From Cohnella xylanilytica (GTDB lineage Bacteria; Bacillota; Bacilli; Paenibacillales; Paenibacillaceae), in the NCBI RefSeq assembly GCF_014212175.1, contig NZ_JACJVR010000022.1, forward strand, positions 1 through 61,306: a stretch of DNA of 61,306 nucleotides. The letters run 5' to 3'. Numbering within the stretch: the first letter of the stretch is position 1; every line of letters starts with the position of its first letter. Positions 25,234 to 34,577 of the stretch are shown here, piece by piece. A model generated the notes under the pieces. The model was given only the letters and a program-made list of their open reading frames with translations, made no database searches and was not told where the DNA came from. The translations under genes and the position numbers were made by a program.

Positions 25234-26706
25234 TCAGGTTCGGCTTCCCCGCGATTTGCGGCGCAATCGCTCCACCCGGTGCCGCAGCCCCTCCCGCTCT
25301 TCGCGGATTCGGGCCTGCTCCCGGGCCGAGACCGGCCGCCGGAGCGCCAGCTCGAGCGCCCTCTCGGCGAACCGGAGCGCCTCGGAGGCGTTCTTCGCGC
25401 GGTGCTCGTAGAACATCGCCAGCTCGACATGGGCTTCGTACGACGGGAACGCCGCCTTCTCCGCCCGGTCCGCCGCCCGCAGCCAGAGCGGGACGGCCGC
25501 TTCGAACCGCCCCAGCTTCTTGTAGCGAAGCGCGGTCTTGAGCCACCATCTCGACGCCGCCTCGTCCTGCCGGGCGGCCAGCGCTTCGAAGAGCCGCTCC
25601 GAACGGTCCGTTCTTCCGTGGGCGTCTAGCCAGGCGGCCGTCCGGAACAGCTCCTCCGCCGCTTCGGGGATGCCGTCGCCGGCGGCTTCTTCGCCGAGGC
25701 CGAGCCGCCCGCTTCCCGCCAGCAGCGCTCCGAAGTGGGTCGCCAGCGTCACGAGCGTCAGCACGTCGCGTTCGTTGTGCAGGTAGACGCCCTCCAAGTG
25801 GGCGGCGTCCCCGTCGCTCAGGAATTTGACGTACAGCTCCGGGGCGAGGGAGCCGGGCACGTCCTCCTCTCTCGCGATGCCGAGCCGATCCTGCTCGATC
25901 CGGCTCAGCCGGCACGATTCCAGCGTGTTGCGCCACAGCGCGCGCGACGGGTGCAGGAAGTCGAGGTGGCCGGGCTCGGGGCCCTTGCGGCGCCAGCCGT
26001 TCAGAATATAGCGGCCGGCCAGCACCGGCCAGTCGAAGGAGCGTCCGTTGTACGTGACGAGATGCGTGCGGTTCGCCATCCGGCCGAGCAAGTAATGGAG
26101 CATCGCCTTCTCTTCCCCGGGATGGCGGATGAGCGTCTGCTCCACGTACAGCTTGCCTTCCGCCGGTTCGACGTAGCCGATCCCGATCATGAACGGCACG
26201 TTGCCGGCCCCGACGCCGAGCCCGGTCGTCTCCGTGTCGAGGAACAGCAGCCGTCCGGCTTCGATCGGGAGGCCCGACAAGTCGTCCGCCCCCTTATTCT
26301 GCCTCGAGGCGACGGGTTCCAGCCACGGCGCGTAGTCGAGCAGCTCGCGCAGCTCGTACAGTCCGTGCCGGCTGGCGAGGGGATAGGCGAGGCGGCGGAG
26401 CAGGAAGCTGCCGAACTCGTTGTCGGCCTGCTCTACTCCGAGCCGCGCGAACGAAGGATGAAGCTCCGACTGCGCCTTCTCCTTCTCCGCTTCCCGGGCG
26501 ACCGCAACCGCCGCCGCTTCTCCGGTCGACGAGGCCGCATCGAGTCCGGCCGCCCCCGGCCGAGCGAGGGCTTGAGCAGCCGCGCCCTCCCGCTCCTCCG
26601 CCGCCGTCTCCGCCTTCGCTTGGGCGATATACGCCTCGTCCGCGGCCTTCGCCGCCGCCGCTTGCGCCCTTAGCCGCTCCAGCCGCTCGCGCAGCCCGCC
26701 GCTCAT
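25234..26706 (-). CDS. mrfB: DEDD-type exonuclease MrfB (YprB)
   Basis: This 490-residue protein matches YprB/MrfB, the nuclease partner of the MrfA helicase in mitomycin-damage repair in B. subtilis. The RNase H-like exonuclease core runs from about residue 145: DTETTGLG gives the first acidic pair, YNGRSFDWP the next Asp, and HNERDVLTLV the final His/Asp. The C-terminal 150 residues form TPR-like helical repeats. The first 80 residues are an Ala/Glu-rich, probably disordered or coiled-coil, extension. It overlaps mrfA by ATGA. Confidence 0.93.
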   Translation of the reverse strand: MSGGLRERLERLRAQAAAAKAADEAYIAQAKAETAAEEREGAAAQALARPGAAGLDAASSTGEAAAVAVAREAEKEKAQSELHPSFARLGVEQADNEFGSFLLRRLAYPLASRHGLYELRELLDYAPWLEPVASRQNKGADDLSGLPIEAGRLLFLDTETTGLGVGAGNVPFMIGIGYVEPAEGKLYVEQTLIRHPGEEKAMLHYLLGRMANRTHLVTYNGRSFDWPVLAGRYILNGWRRKGPEPGHLDFLHPSRALWRNTLESCRLSRIEQDRLGIAREEDVPGSLAPELYVKFLSDGDAAHLEGVYLHNERDVLTLVTLATHFGALLAGSGRLGLGEEAAGDGIPEAAEELFRTAAWLDAHGRTDRSERLFEALAARQDEAASRWWLKTALRYKKLGRFEAAVPLWLRAADRAEKAAFPSYEAHVELAMFYEHRAKNASEALRFAERALELALRRPVSAREQARIREEREGLRHRVERLRRKSRGSRT

Positions 26707-28988
26707 GCGGTACCACGCGTCCTTCGCAGCAGGCCGAGCGACAGCTCCTTGCCCAGCAGGCCGACTTCCTCGATCGGCCCGACGCAGGCCGGGCAGCCGC
26801 TCAGGCAGCCGCAGCCGACGATGAGCCGCTCCGCTTCCTCCAGCAGCTCGTCGTGCATCTCGTACAGCCGCTGGCTAAGCCCGATTCCACCCGGATACCG
26901 GTCGTAGAAGTAGATCGTCGGCTTCTTCGCGTGCGTCGACTTCACTTGAGGCACGACCCGGATGTCGAACGGGTCGCACATGAGATGCAGCGGCGCCAGA
27001 TGGATCAGCACGTTCGCGAGGCCGAGCAAAGCCATCTGCATGTCGTTCGCGTTCATCCCGGCTTCCGCTTCCTCGGCGAACGAGAACCAGTAGGCGCTCG
27101 TGTGCAGCTCCTCCTCGGGCAGATGGATGGGGCCCGAGCCGATGTTCTCGTGCGTGCGCAGGCGGATCTTCTTGAAGATCGTCGGCTTCGCCGTGACGCT
27201 GACTTCCCCGTACTGCCGCACGATCGGCCCGCTCGTCGTCTCCCGGTCCGCATGCAGCACCTTCAGCTCCACCGCCAGGCTCGCATCCGTGAAGTAGTCG
27301 ACGTTCACCTGGCGGACGTACGCTTTTTTCTCCGGATAATCGAGCTTCTCGACCTGGTACTGGACGCCTTCGTGGATGTAGATCGCTTCCTCGTGGATGA
27401 GCGTCGGAGCGCCGAACCGGTCGACCTCGCCGATGACCTTGTGGCCCTCCGTCATGTCGATGATGACGAAGTTCTCCTGCGCCGCGGAGCGGAGCGAGAC
27501 GTTATGCGCCGGGAATGCCTGCTCCATCCAGTACCAGCGGTCGCCCGCCCGGTGGAGCACCTTCTCCTCCGCCAGAAATTCGAGCAGGTCGCTCAGCTTC
27601 TCGCCCCCGAACGTGTCTCCCTCCTCGAACGGCAGCTCGTAAGCGGCGCACTTGACGTGGTCGAGCAGAATGAGCAGATTGTCGGGATGAATGCGGGCTT
27701 CCTCCGGCGGCGTGCCGAGAAAATAATCCGGATTCTGGATCAGATACTGATCCAGCGGGTTGCTGCTCGCGACGAGGAACGTCACCGAGCTCCCGTGGCG
27801 ACGTCCCGCCCGGCCCGACTGCTGCCACGTGCTGGCGATCGAGCCGGGATAGCCGTTCAGGACGCACGCCTGCAGCTGGCCGATGTCGATGCCGAGCTCG
27901 AGCGCGTTCGTGCTGACGACGCCGCGAATCTCCCCGCTTCGGAGCCCCCGTTCGATCTCCCGCCGCTGCTTCGGCAGATAGCCCCCGCGATAGCCCCGGA
28001 TCGACTTCGTCCCGAGCTCGCGCTTGACGAGATCCTGCAGATAGGTGAGCAGAATCTCGACCCGGACGCGGCTTCGCGCGAACACGATCGTCTGGATGCC
28101 GCTCTTCAGCAGCAGGCCGGCCAGCTTCTGCGATTCCAGGACGCTCGACTTGCGGATGCCGAGCTGCTGGTTGACGACCGGCGGGTTGTAGAAAACGAGG
28201 TGCTTCTCGCCCGACGGGGCGCCGTTGTCGTCGACCAGTTCCACCGGCTCTCCGAGCAGCCTCTCGGCGTGCTCCCGAGGGTTGCGGATCGTCGCGGAGG
28301 CGCACAGGAACTGCGGGTTGCTGCCGTAGAACCGGCAGATCCGCTTCAGCCTCCGGATGACGTTCGCGACGTGGCTGCCGAATACGCCCCGGTAGGCGTG
28401 CAGCTCGTCGATAACGATGTACTTGACGTTCTCGAACAGCTTGACCCACTTCGTATGATGCGGCAGGATGGCGGAATGCAGCATGTCCGGATTGGTCACG
28501 ATAATGTGGCCCGCGTTGCGAATCGCCTGGCGGACCGTCGGCGGCGTGTCCCCGTCGTAGGTGTGCGTCTTGATGTCGGCTTCCATCAGGTTGGCCAGCT
28601 CCTGCAGCTCCGCGACCTGATCCTGCGCCAGCGCCTTCGTCGGGAACAGGTACAGGGCCCGCACGCTGTCGTCGGCGAGCAGATGCTCGAGAACGGGCAG
28701 GTTGTAGCAGAGCGTCTTGCCCGACGCCGTCGGGGTTACCGTGACGACGTTCTTGCCTTCTCTCACCGCCCGATAGGAAGCGGCTTGATGCGTATACAGT
28801 TCTCGGATGCCCTTGCTCGCGAGCGCCTCCGCCAGCTTGCCGTTCATGCCCGCCGGCATCGGAACGGTGCGCGCCGGCTTGGCGGGCTGGGTATGCCAAT
28901 GCGTGACGTTGGCCATGATCTCGGGATGGCCTCTCAGCAGATCGAGCCATTCCTCTACCGTGGCCGCTTTACCCGTCCATGGATTCAC
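26703..28988 (-). CDS. mrfA: DEAD/DEAH-box helicase MrfA (YprA)
   Basis: This 761-residue superfamily 2 helicase has Walker A TPTASGKTLCYN, a DELH box (VIDELHAYRG), SAT in CASATIRNP, and motif VI QQSGRAGR. The C-terminal domain of the YprA/DUF1998 type ends with the zinc-binding cysteines CGCLSGCPACVG. In B. subtilis the MrfA-MrfB pair handles mitomycin C adducts independently of UvrABC. The start is GTG at 28986-28988 with AAGGAG eight bases upstream. A promoter with an internal LexA-like box precedes it (listed separately). Confidence 0.95.
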   Translation of the reverse strand: MNPWTGKAATVEEWLDLLRGHPEIMANVTHWHTQPAKPARTVPMPAGMNGKLAEALASKGIRELYTHQAASYRAVREGKNVVTVTPTASGKTLCYNLPVLEHLLADDSVRALYLFPTKALAQDQVAELQELANLMEADIKTHTYDGDTPPTVRQAIRNAGHIIVTNPDMLHSAILPHHTKWVKLFENVKYIVIDELHAYRGVFGSHVANVIRRLKRICRFYGSNPQFLCASATIRNPREHAERLLGEPVELVDDNGAPSGEKHLVFYNPPVVNQQLGIRKSSVLESQKLAGLLLKSGIQTIVFARSRVRVEILLTYLQDLVKRELGTKSIRGYRGGYLPKQRREIERGLRSGEIRGVVSTNALELGIDIGQLQACVLNGYPGSIASTWQQSGRAGRRHGSSVTFLVASSNPLDQYLIQNPDYFLGTPPEEARIHPDNLLILLDHVKCAAYELPFEEGDTFGGEKLSDLLEFLAEEKVLHRAGDRWYWMEQAFPAHNVSLRSAAQENFVIIDMTEGHKVIGEVDRFGAPTLIHEEAIYIHEGVQYQVEKLDYPEKKAYVRQVNVDYFTDASLAVELKVLHADRETTSGPIVRQYGEVSVTAKPTIFKKIRLRTHENIGSGPIHLPEEELHTSAYWFSFAEEAEAGMNANDMQMALLGLANVLIHLAPLHLMCDPFDIRVVPQVKSTHAKKPTIYFYDRYPGGIGLSQRLYEMHDELLEEAERLIVGCGCLSGCPACVGPIEEVGLLGKELSLGLLRRTRGTA

Positions 28989-29039
28989 GGCGATATCTCC
29001 TTCGTACGTCTATTTATATGTTTTTATGCGTTTTCCTCC

Positions 29040-29068
29040 ATTGTACAGAATACATGTTCGCCCTTCAA
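29040..29068 (-). promoter_or_regulatory. mrfAB promoter with a LexA-like box in the spacer
   Basis: On the minus strand TTGAAG (29063-29068) and TACAAT (29040-29045) are 17 bases apart. Within the spacer lies CGAACATGTATTCT (29047-29060), which matches the Bacillus LexA consensus CGAACRNRYGTTYG at all but two positions. The -10 is about 50 bases before the mrfA start. The promoter spacing is ideal; LexA control is inferred. Confidence 0.6.
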
Positions 29069-29286
29069 CGTTCCGGCGCAACTTCCTTCGACTCTCCCGC
29101 CTGCCGCGATCCGGGATTATCTCTCCGTTTTCTTGCGTTTTCACGCGTTTCCGCTTCTTGTCGACAACGAATGTCGGGTCCTGCGCTTTCCCGGGAAAAG
29201 AATATTTCCGCTGTCTGAAAATTCTCTCTCTTCCCCCGCCCCCTCCCCACTTCCGGTCCCCGGGGAGGGTCGATTCCACGCGCATG
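29069..29286. other. Gene-free part of the mrfA upstream region
   Basis: This stretch, between the mrfA promoter and the terminator of the next gene, is relatively AT-rich and pyrimidine-rich on the plus strand. Short open frames are present on both strands without ribosome binding sites or familiar products. I see nothing else in it. Confidence 0.5.
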
Positions 29287-29311
29287 AAAAAGCCGCCCCC
29301 GGCGGGACGGC
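29287..29311 (-). terminator. Terminator of the metal-dependent hydrolase gene
   Basis: On the minus strand GCCGTCCC pairs with GGGGCGGC around a GCCG loop, followed by five T's. It lies 23 bases downstream of the hydrolase stop. Confidence 0.8.
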
Positions 29312-29333
29312 CTCCGTCATGCTGCGGCATTCC

Positions 29334-30308
29334 TTATACGTAGGGCGGTTCCCAAGCCTTCTTGTGCCAGCCCAGCTTCTGATCGATCACGTTCAGCTGC
29401 CGGTCGAGCCGAACCTCGGCCCGGAACGGCCAATCCCGCTCCCGCCAGAACCTCAGGTCCGTCCAGGTGACCAGGTAGCCGCCGTCCGGCTGCTCCTGCC
29501 ACTGGACGTACGCCCGCTTGGCGAAGTGCAAGAGCGCCTGCACGTGCGAGACCCGGCGCGACGCCCGGACGCAATCGTGGGCGTCGGCTTCCTCCCTCGG
29601 CAGCTGGGCCGTCGGCTGCAGCTTCCGGCCGACGAGGCGTCCCATGCGGAAGCCTTCGTCCGTCTGGACGACGTAATGCCAGCGATGCCAGAGAAGATCG
29701 GGCAGCACGTGCACGGCGATCGCGCGGGGGAACCGCCGCTTGACGAGCCGCACGGCCAAGCCGTGGTGCGCGATCCGCAGCAGCGCGTACCCGGCCGTCG
29801 CCAGCCAGACGGCGAGGAACGCCGTTCCGGGGGCGCTCCAGCCTCCCGCCAGCCAGACGATAAAGGCGGTTCCGTGCAGGAGCAGCAGGAACGGATCGGT
29901 TAAGCACAGCGAGTCGAGGTGCAGCCAGCCGCGGCGGACCGGCAGCAGGCACTGAACCCCGTACGCGTTCGTCAGATCGAACGCGACGTGAAGAACGACG
30001 GCCAGAAGCGCCCAGCCGAACACGATCGCCGCGTGCGGCCACTCCCCGAACGCCCACGCCGTCAAGGGAGCGATAAGCAGCGGCCACAGCAGCAGGGCCG
30101 GCAGCGAATGGCTCCAGCCGCGGTGATGCTTCACGTAGGCGTCGGTTCCTTTGAGCCGGAACACGGCGTCGAAGTCGGGCGCGTGGGACCCGATCAGCGC
30201 CGCGCACAGCACGGCCCCCGACAGGGCCGGGTCGCCGTGGACGATAGGACTTAAGTGCGCCGCCCCCGCCAACGTCGCGCCGAATAGCAGGTGAGAGCCC
30301 GTATCCAT
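29334..30308 (-). CDS. Membrane-bound metal-dependent hydrolase (YdjM/DUF457 family)
   Basis: This 324-residue protein begins with MDTGSHLLFGATLAG, the N-terminal pattern of the YdjM/YbcI family, and has HAPDFDAVFRL and HHRGWSHSLPALLL, whose His/Asp residues are the proposed metal ligands. Four to six hydrophobic helices fill residues 60-190. The C-terminal 140 residues are soluble. The family is called metal-dependent hydrolase by fold, but no substrate is known. It is a single gene with its own terminator. Confidence 0.85.
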   Translation of the reverse strand: MDTGSHLLFGATLAGAAHLSPIVHGDPALSGAVLCAALIGSHAPDFDAVFRLKGTDAYVKHHRGWSHSLPALLLWPLLIAPLTAWAFGEWPHAAIVFGWALLAVVLHVAFDLTNAYGVQCLLPVRRGWLHLDSLCLTDPFLLLLHGTAFIVWLAGGWSAPGTAFLAVWLATAGYALLRIAHHGLAVRLVKRRFPRAIAVHVLPDLLWHRWHYVVQTDEGFRMGRLVGRKLQPTAQLPREEADAHDCVRASRRVSHVQALLHFAKRAYVQWQEQPDGGYLVTWTDLRFWRERDWPFRAEVRLDRQLNVIDQKLGWHKKAWEPPYV

Positions 30309-30443
30309 GGAGATGACCGCCTTTCTCTCGGATGGGTAGCGGCTAACGATGCCGCTAACGACTCCAGATTAGCCGCGAACTGTTCGCTCCGTATCAAACG
30401 GAAGTTACCCGTTCGTAAGAAGAAACTTATTCGGCGGCCCGGC

Positions 30444-30473
30444 GGATAGAACGGCGGCGGGATTGCCATGCTA
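30444..30473 (+). promoter_or_regulatory. Possible sigma-G promoter of tlp
   Basis: GGATA (30444-30448) and CATGCTA (30467-30473) are separated by 18 bases, each one mismatch from the sigma-G pattern GHATR-N17/18-CATWHTA. Position 58 bases before tlp fits the forespore expression known for this gene family. Pattern match only. Confidence 0.4.
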
Positions 30474-30530
30474 TCGGACGGGAGCGCGCCTGCGAGCCCA
30501 TCCCAATCGACTCCAAAGGAGAATGCGAAC

Positions 30531-30740
30531 ATGGCGAAGCCGGACGATCGTTCCAATAACGCGGAGCGCCTGCGGAACGCGGTGCAGAACACCCAGGGGA
30601 ACCTGGAAGAAGCGGAAGAGTACCTGGACGAGCACGCGGACGAGATCGGCTCCGAAGAAGCCGAAGCGATCTCGGACAAGAACGCCCGCCGCCGTCACGC
30701 GATCGAGGGTATGGAATCGGAGATCGAAGACGAGTCCTGA
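30531..30740 (+). CDS. tlp: Small acid-soluble spore protein Tlp
   Basis: This 69-residue hydrophilic protein contains PDDRSNNAERLRNAVQNTQG and DKNARRRHAIEGMESEIEDES, which line up with the conserved parts of B. subtilis Tlp (PDDRSDN...VQNT...EEAE...KNARR...EIQDES). Tlp is a minor spore core protein made in the forespore. It has an AAAGGAGA site, a possible sigma-G promoter upstream and a strong terminator downstream, so it is a monocistronic spore gene. The N-terminal extension seen in B. subtilis Tlp is missing here. Confidence 0.92.
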   Translation: MAKPDDRSNNAERLRNAVQNTQGNLEEAEEYLDEHADEIGSEEAEAISDKNARRRHAIEGMESEIEDES

Positions 30741-30754
30741 TGCCTTTAACGCGG

Positions 30755-30792
30755 AACGGGTGCGACTTCCGAGGAGGAAGCGCACCCGTTTT
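30755..30792 (+). terminator. Terminator of tlp
   Basis: AACGGGTGCG (30755-30764) pairs with CGCACCCGTT (30781-30790), with an inner CTTCC/GGAAG stem, followed by TTTT. Confidence 0.92.
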
Positions 30793-30803
30793 GATTTTGA
30801 AGA

Positions 30804-30934
30804 AGTGTTCGAGAATAGCTTGTTATACGCCTTACGCCGGGAGCCGTCCCAACAAGACGGTTTTTTCCGCTTATTCAGCGACCTCGTGCCGGCAACCGTC
30901 TAAACAAGACGTTTTTTCCGCCTAGTCGAACACT
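30804..30934 (+). repeat. Paired hairpin/T6 elements bounded by a 9-base inverted repeat
   Basis: Two copies of AACAAGACGGTTTTTTCCGC (30851-30870) and AACAAGACGTTTTTTCCGC (30903-30921) are 52 bases apart. Each is preceded by CCGTC, so that CCGTC...GACGG forms a short stem ending in six T's, like a compact terminator. The unit is enclosed by AGTGTTCGA (30804-30812) and its inverse TCGAACACT (30926-30934). Confidence 0.6.
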
Positions 30935-31006
30935 CGCTAAAAATCCCCGTCCCCATCTCAGTCCCTGGAAAGTTCCCGCACGCGGTCCCTCGCGCAATTA
31001 ACGCCA

Positions 31007-34000
31007 TTAACTTTTATCGACGTTAAAATATTGCGCCTCCGGATGCGCGAACACCATGGCCGATACCGACGCCTCCGGCTCCATCATGAAGCCTTCGGTC
31101 AGATGAACGCCGATATCCTCCGGCTTCATCAGCTCGAACAGCGGCCCCTGGTCCTCCAGATCCGGGCAGGCCGGGTAGCCGAACGACACGCGGATGCCTT
31201 GGTAGCGCGCGCCGAACCGCTGCTTCATCGTCATCTCGACCGGGTCCGGGAAGCCCCAATTGTCCCGCATGATCTGGTGGACGCGTTCCGCCATCCCCTC
31301 GGCGACTTCGAGCGCCGTGGACAGCAGCGCGTGCGAGCGGAGATAATCGCCCTTCTCCTTCCAATACTCCGCCTGCTCCCGGGCGCCTTGGCCCGCCGTA
31401 ACGACGAGGAAGCCGACCGTGTCCATGACTCCGCTCTCCACCGAACGCAGGAAGTCCGACAGGCAGAGGAACGGCTCGACCGCCTGGCGCGGGAACGAGA
31501 ACCGCTTCAGCACCTTCGTCTTATCCTGCGGGTCGTAGATCAGAATATCGTTGCCGTCCGATTGGGCCGGGAAGAAGCGGTACATCCCCTGCGGCTTCAG
31601 CCAGCCGTGCCGCTGGGCCTCCGCCATCAGCTCGTCGACCGTCGCCTTGAGCTGCACCGTCTTCTCGTCGCCGGCCGCGAGCAGCTCTTCCACCTTGCCC
31701 TTGACGCCGAGATGGTGGCCGAGCAGCATCTGGAAGTTGACGTACGGCAGCACGTGGCTCAGCGGGTAATCGCGAAGCACGTGACGCTCGTAGTCCGGCG
31801 GCGTGAACAGCGGCGCGTCCTGGGAGATGTTCGAGCGGCGCGCCCGCGTGAGCTCCGGAAGCTCCTTCTTCGTCTCCCCTTCTTCCGACAGAAGCGCGAG
31901 CGCCGCCCGATGCTCCTCTTCGATCCGGGTACGCTGCGCGGGATCGCTCAGCTTGTTCGCCAGATCGAGCCCGTCCATCGCGTCCTTCGCGTAGAGCACG
32001 ACCCCGTCGTATTCGGGCGCGATCCGCGTCTTCGTGAACTTGCGCGTCAGCGCCGCCCCGCCGACGAGAATCGGCGCGTCGATGCCCGCGTTGCGCAGGT
32101 CCTGCGCGGTCAGCACCATCTGCTGCGCGGACTTGACGAGCAGCCCCGACAGGCCGATCGCGTCCGGCTTCTCGGCGCGGTACGCTTCGATCAACTGCTC
32201 CGGCGGCACCTTGATGCCGAGGTTGACGATCTTGTAGCCGTTGTTGGCGAGAATGATCTCGACGAGGTTTTTGCCGATGTCATGCACGTCTCCCTTGACG
32301 GTGGCGAGCATGATTTTCCCCTTCACGGCGGAATCGGCCTTCTCCATGTGCGGCTCGAGATGGGCGACGGACGCCTTCATCACTTCCGCGCTCTGCAGCA
32401 CCTCGGCGACGATCAGTTCGTTGTTGTTGAACAGCCGGCCGACCTCCGACATCCCGTCCATAAGAGGTCCGTTGATGATGTCGAGCGGCGCGTACTTCTT
32501 CAGGGCTTCGTCCAGATCGGCGAATAGCCCTTCCTTGCTGCCTTCCACGACGTAATTGGCGAGTCTCTCCTCGAGCGACAGATTGTCGGCCTTGACCTTC
32601 TTCTCGACCTTCTTGTCGCGGAACGCGGCCACGAACGCAGCCAGCGTCTCGTCGTTCGTCTCGTAGAGCAGCTTCTCCGCCAAGTGGCGCTCGTGCTCCG
32701 GAATGGACGCGTAGCGCTCCAGCTTCTCGGTGTTGACGATCGCGTAGTCGAGCCCGGCCTTCGTGCACTCGTACAGGAACACCGAGTTCAGCACTTCCCG
32801 GCCCGCGTCCGGCAAGCCGAACGAGATGTTGCTGATGCCGAGGATCGTCTGGCACTTGGGCAGCGCCTGCTTGATGAGGCGAATGCCTTCGATCGTCTCC
32901 TTCGCGGAGCCGATGTATTGCTCGTCGCCGGTGCCGACGGGGAAGACGAGAGGGTCGAAAATAATATCCTCGCTCGCCAGCCCGTACTTGTTCACGAGAA
33001 GATCGTGCGAGCGGACCGCGACGTCCAGCTTGTCTTCCCGCTTGATCGCCTGCCCCCGTTCGTCGATCGTTCCGACGACGACGGCGGCGCCGTAACGGTG
33101 CACGATCGGCACGACCTTCTCGAACTTCTCTTCCCCGTCCTCGAGGTTGATCGAGTTGATGATCGACTTGCCTTGAATGTATTTGAAGGACAGCTCGATG
33201 ACGGCCGGGTCGGTCGTGTCGATCATAAGCGGAGCCTTGACCTTCTTCGTGACGAATTCGAGGAACTTCTTCATATCCGACGCTTCGTCGCGGTCCGGAT
33301 CCTGCACGCACACGTCGATGACGTGAGCCCCGTTCTTCACCTGGGCGCGGGCGATCTCGGACGCTTCCTCGTACTTGCCCTCCGCGATCAGCCGCTTGAA
33401 CTTGCGGGAGCCGAGCACGTTCGTCCGTTCGCCGACCATGTACGGACGGCTCTCGTTCTCGATGTACACCGTCTCGATGCCGGAGACGGCCGGCGGATGG
33501 TCGCCTTCGCGCTTGCGGGGAGCGACGCCCTCCATGGCGGCGGCGATCGCGGCGATATGCGCCGGCGTCGTGCCGCAGCAGCCGCCAGCCACGTTCAGCC
33601 AGCCCTGCTCGGCGAACGCGCGCAGCTTCTTCGCGAGCGATTCCGGGGATTCGTGGTAATGCCCGTTCTCGTCCGGCAGCCCCGCGTTCGGATAGCAGCT
33701 GATCGCCGTATGCGCGAGCGAGGACAGCGTGCGGATATGGTCGCGCATAAATTCCGGACCGGTCGCGCAGTTTAAGCCGACCGAGACCGGGTTCAAGTGT
33801 TCGAGGGAAATATAGAAGGATTCGATATTCTGACCCGCGAGCGTCGTTCCCATCGGTTCGATCGTGCCGCTGATCATGACGGGAAGGTCGCGTCCCGTCT
33901 TCTCGAACGCTTGGCGGACGCCGATGCCGGCCGCCTTGACGTTTAGCGTATCCTGGCACGTCTCGATCAGGATCGCGTCGACGCCGCCTTCGATAAGGGC

Positions 34001-34459
34001 GACCGTCTGCTCGCGATAATCGTCGACCAGCTGGTCGAACGTTACGCCGCCCGTGACCGACAGCGTCTTCGTCGTCGGTCCGAGCGCTCCGGCCGCATAG
34101 CGGGGCTTCTCCGGCGTCGAATATTTGTCGCAGGCTTCGCGGGCGAGCTTGGCCGCCGCGAGGTTAATCTCCCGCGCCTTCCCGGGGATGTCGTATTCCG
34201 CGAGCACGACGGCGGTCGCGCCGAACGTGTTCGTCTCGATAATATCCGCTCCGGCCTCCAGATAAGCGGAGTGGATGCCGAAGATGACGTCCGGCCGGGT
34301 CAGGACGAGCATCTCGTTGCAGCCTTCCAGCTCTTCCCCGCCGAAGTCCTCGGCCGTCAACCCGGCTTGCTGGATCATCGTGCCCATCGCGCCGTCGAGA
34401 ATGAGAATTCGCTTCTCGAGCGCCTCTTGCAATGTCGGTTTGGTATACGTTAAAGTCAT
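31007..34459 (-). CDS. metH: Cobalamin-dependent methionine synthase
   Basis: This 1150-residue enzyme transfers a methyl group from methyltetrahydrofolate to homocysteine through cobalamin. The order of modules is complete: homocysteine domain with the zinc cysteines (GLNCATG, GGCCGTTPAHI), pterin-binding domain starting near ERTNVLGSRKF, a cap domain, the B12 domain with GDVHDIGKNLVEIILANNGY (His is the lower cobalt ligand), and the SAM-binding activation domain (RYQGIRVSFGYPACPDLEDQ). The start ATG at 34457-34459 follows AAGGAAGAGG; a longer in-frame start is not supported. It diverges from mtnD. No SAM riboswitch is visible upstream. Confidence 0.97.
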   Translation of the reverse strand: MTLTYTKPTLQEALEKRILILDGAMGTMIQQAGLTAEDFGGEELEGCNEMLVLTRPDVIFGIHSAYLEAGADIIETNTFGATAVVLAEYDIPGKAREINLAAAKLAREACDKYSTPEKPRYAAGALGPTTKTLSVTGGVTFDQLVDDYREQTVALIEGGVDAILIETCQDTLNVKAAGIGVRQAFEKTGRDLPVMISGTIEPMGTTLAGQNIESFYISLEHLNPVSVGLNCATGPEFMRDHIRTLSSLAHTAISCYPNAGLPDENGHYHESPESLAKKLRAFAEQGWLNVAGGCCGTTPAHIAAIAAAMEGVAPRKREGDHPPAVSGIETVYIENESRPYMVGERTNVLGSRKFKRLIAEGKYEEASEIARAQVKNGAHVIDVCVQDPDRDEASDMKKFLEFVTKKVKAPLMIDTTDPAVIELSFKYIQGKSIINSINLEDGEEKFEKVVPIVHRYGAAVVVGTIDERGQAIKREDKLDVAVRSHDLLVNKYGLASEDIIFDPLVFPVGTGDEQYIGSAKETIEGIRLIKQALPKCQTILGISNISFGLPDAGREVLNSVFLYECTKAGLDYAIVNTEKLERYASIPEHERHLAEKLLYETNDETLAAFVAAFRDKKVEKKVKADNLSLEERLANYVVEGSKEGLFADLDEALKKYAPLDIINGPLMDGMSEVGRLFNNNELIVAEVLQSAEVMKASVAHLEPHMEKADSAVKGKIMLATVKGDVHDIGKNLVEIILANNGYKIVNLGIKVPPEQLIEAYRAEKPDAIGLSGLLVKSAQQMVLTAQDLRNAGIDAPILVGGAALTRKFTKTRIAPEYDGVVLYAKDAMDGLDLANKLSDPAQRTRIEEEHRAALALLSEEGETKKELPELTRARRSNISQDAPLFTPPDYERHVLRDYPLSHVLPYVNFQMLLGHHLGVKGKVEELLAAGDEKTVQLKATVDELMAEAQRHGWLKPQGMYRFFPAQSDGNDILIYDPQDKTKVLKRFSFPRQAVEPFLCLSDFLRSVESGVMDTVGFLVVTAGQGAREQAEYWKEKGDYLRSHALLSTALEVAEGMAERVHQIMRDNWGFPDPVEMTMKQRFGARYQGIRVSFGYPACPDLEDQGPLFELMKPEDIGVHLTEGFMMEPEASVSAMVFAHPEAQYFNVDKS

Positions 34460-34548
34460 GTTAGATGCCTCTTCCTTCGTCTGCAAAATCATTAAGCTCT
34501 ATACTACCAGAATCGGATGATCCCGGAAAGATGTGTATAGCCGCTTAG

Positions 34549-34577
34549 TCGACACCGGACGGAAATTGGGTTATAAT
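34549..34577 (+). promoter_or_regulatory. Promoter of mtnD
   Basis: TCGACA (34549-34554) and a perfect TATAAT (34572-34577) are 17 bases apart, and the ATG follows about 39 bases later. The short leader leaves no room for a riboswitch. Confidence 0.75.

Noticed and set aside
26853..29903. A 1016-codon open frame on the plus strand opposite mrfA.
   Set aside because: It is an antisense shadow produced by high GC third codon positions; it has no recognisable domain, while mrfA has complete helicase motifs.
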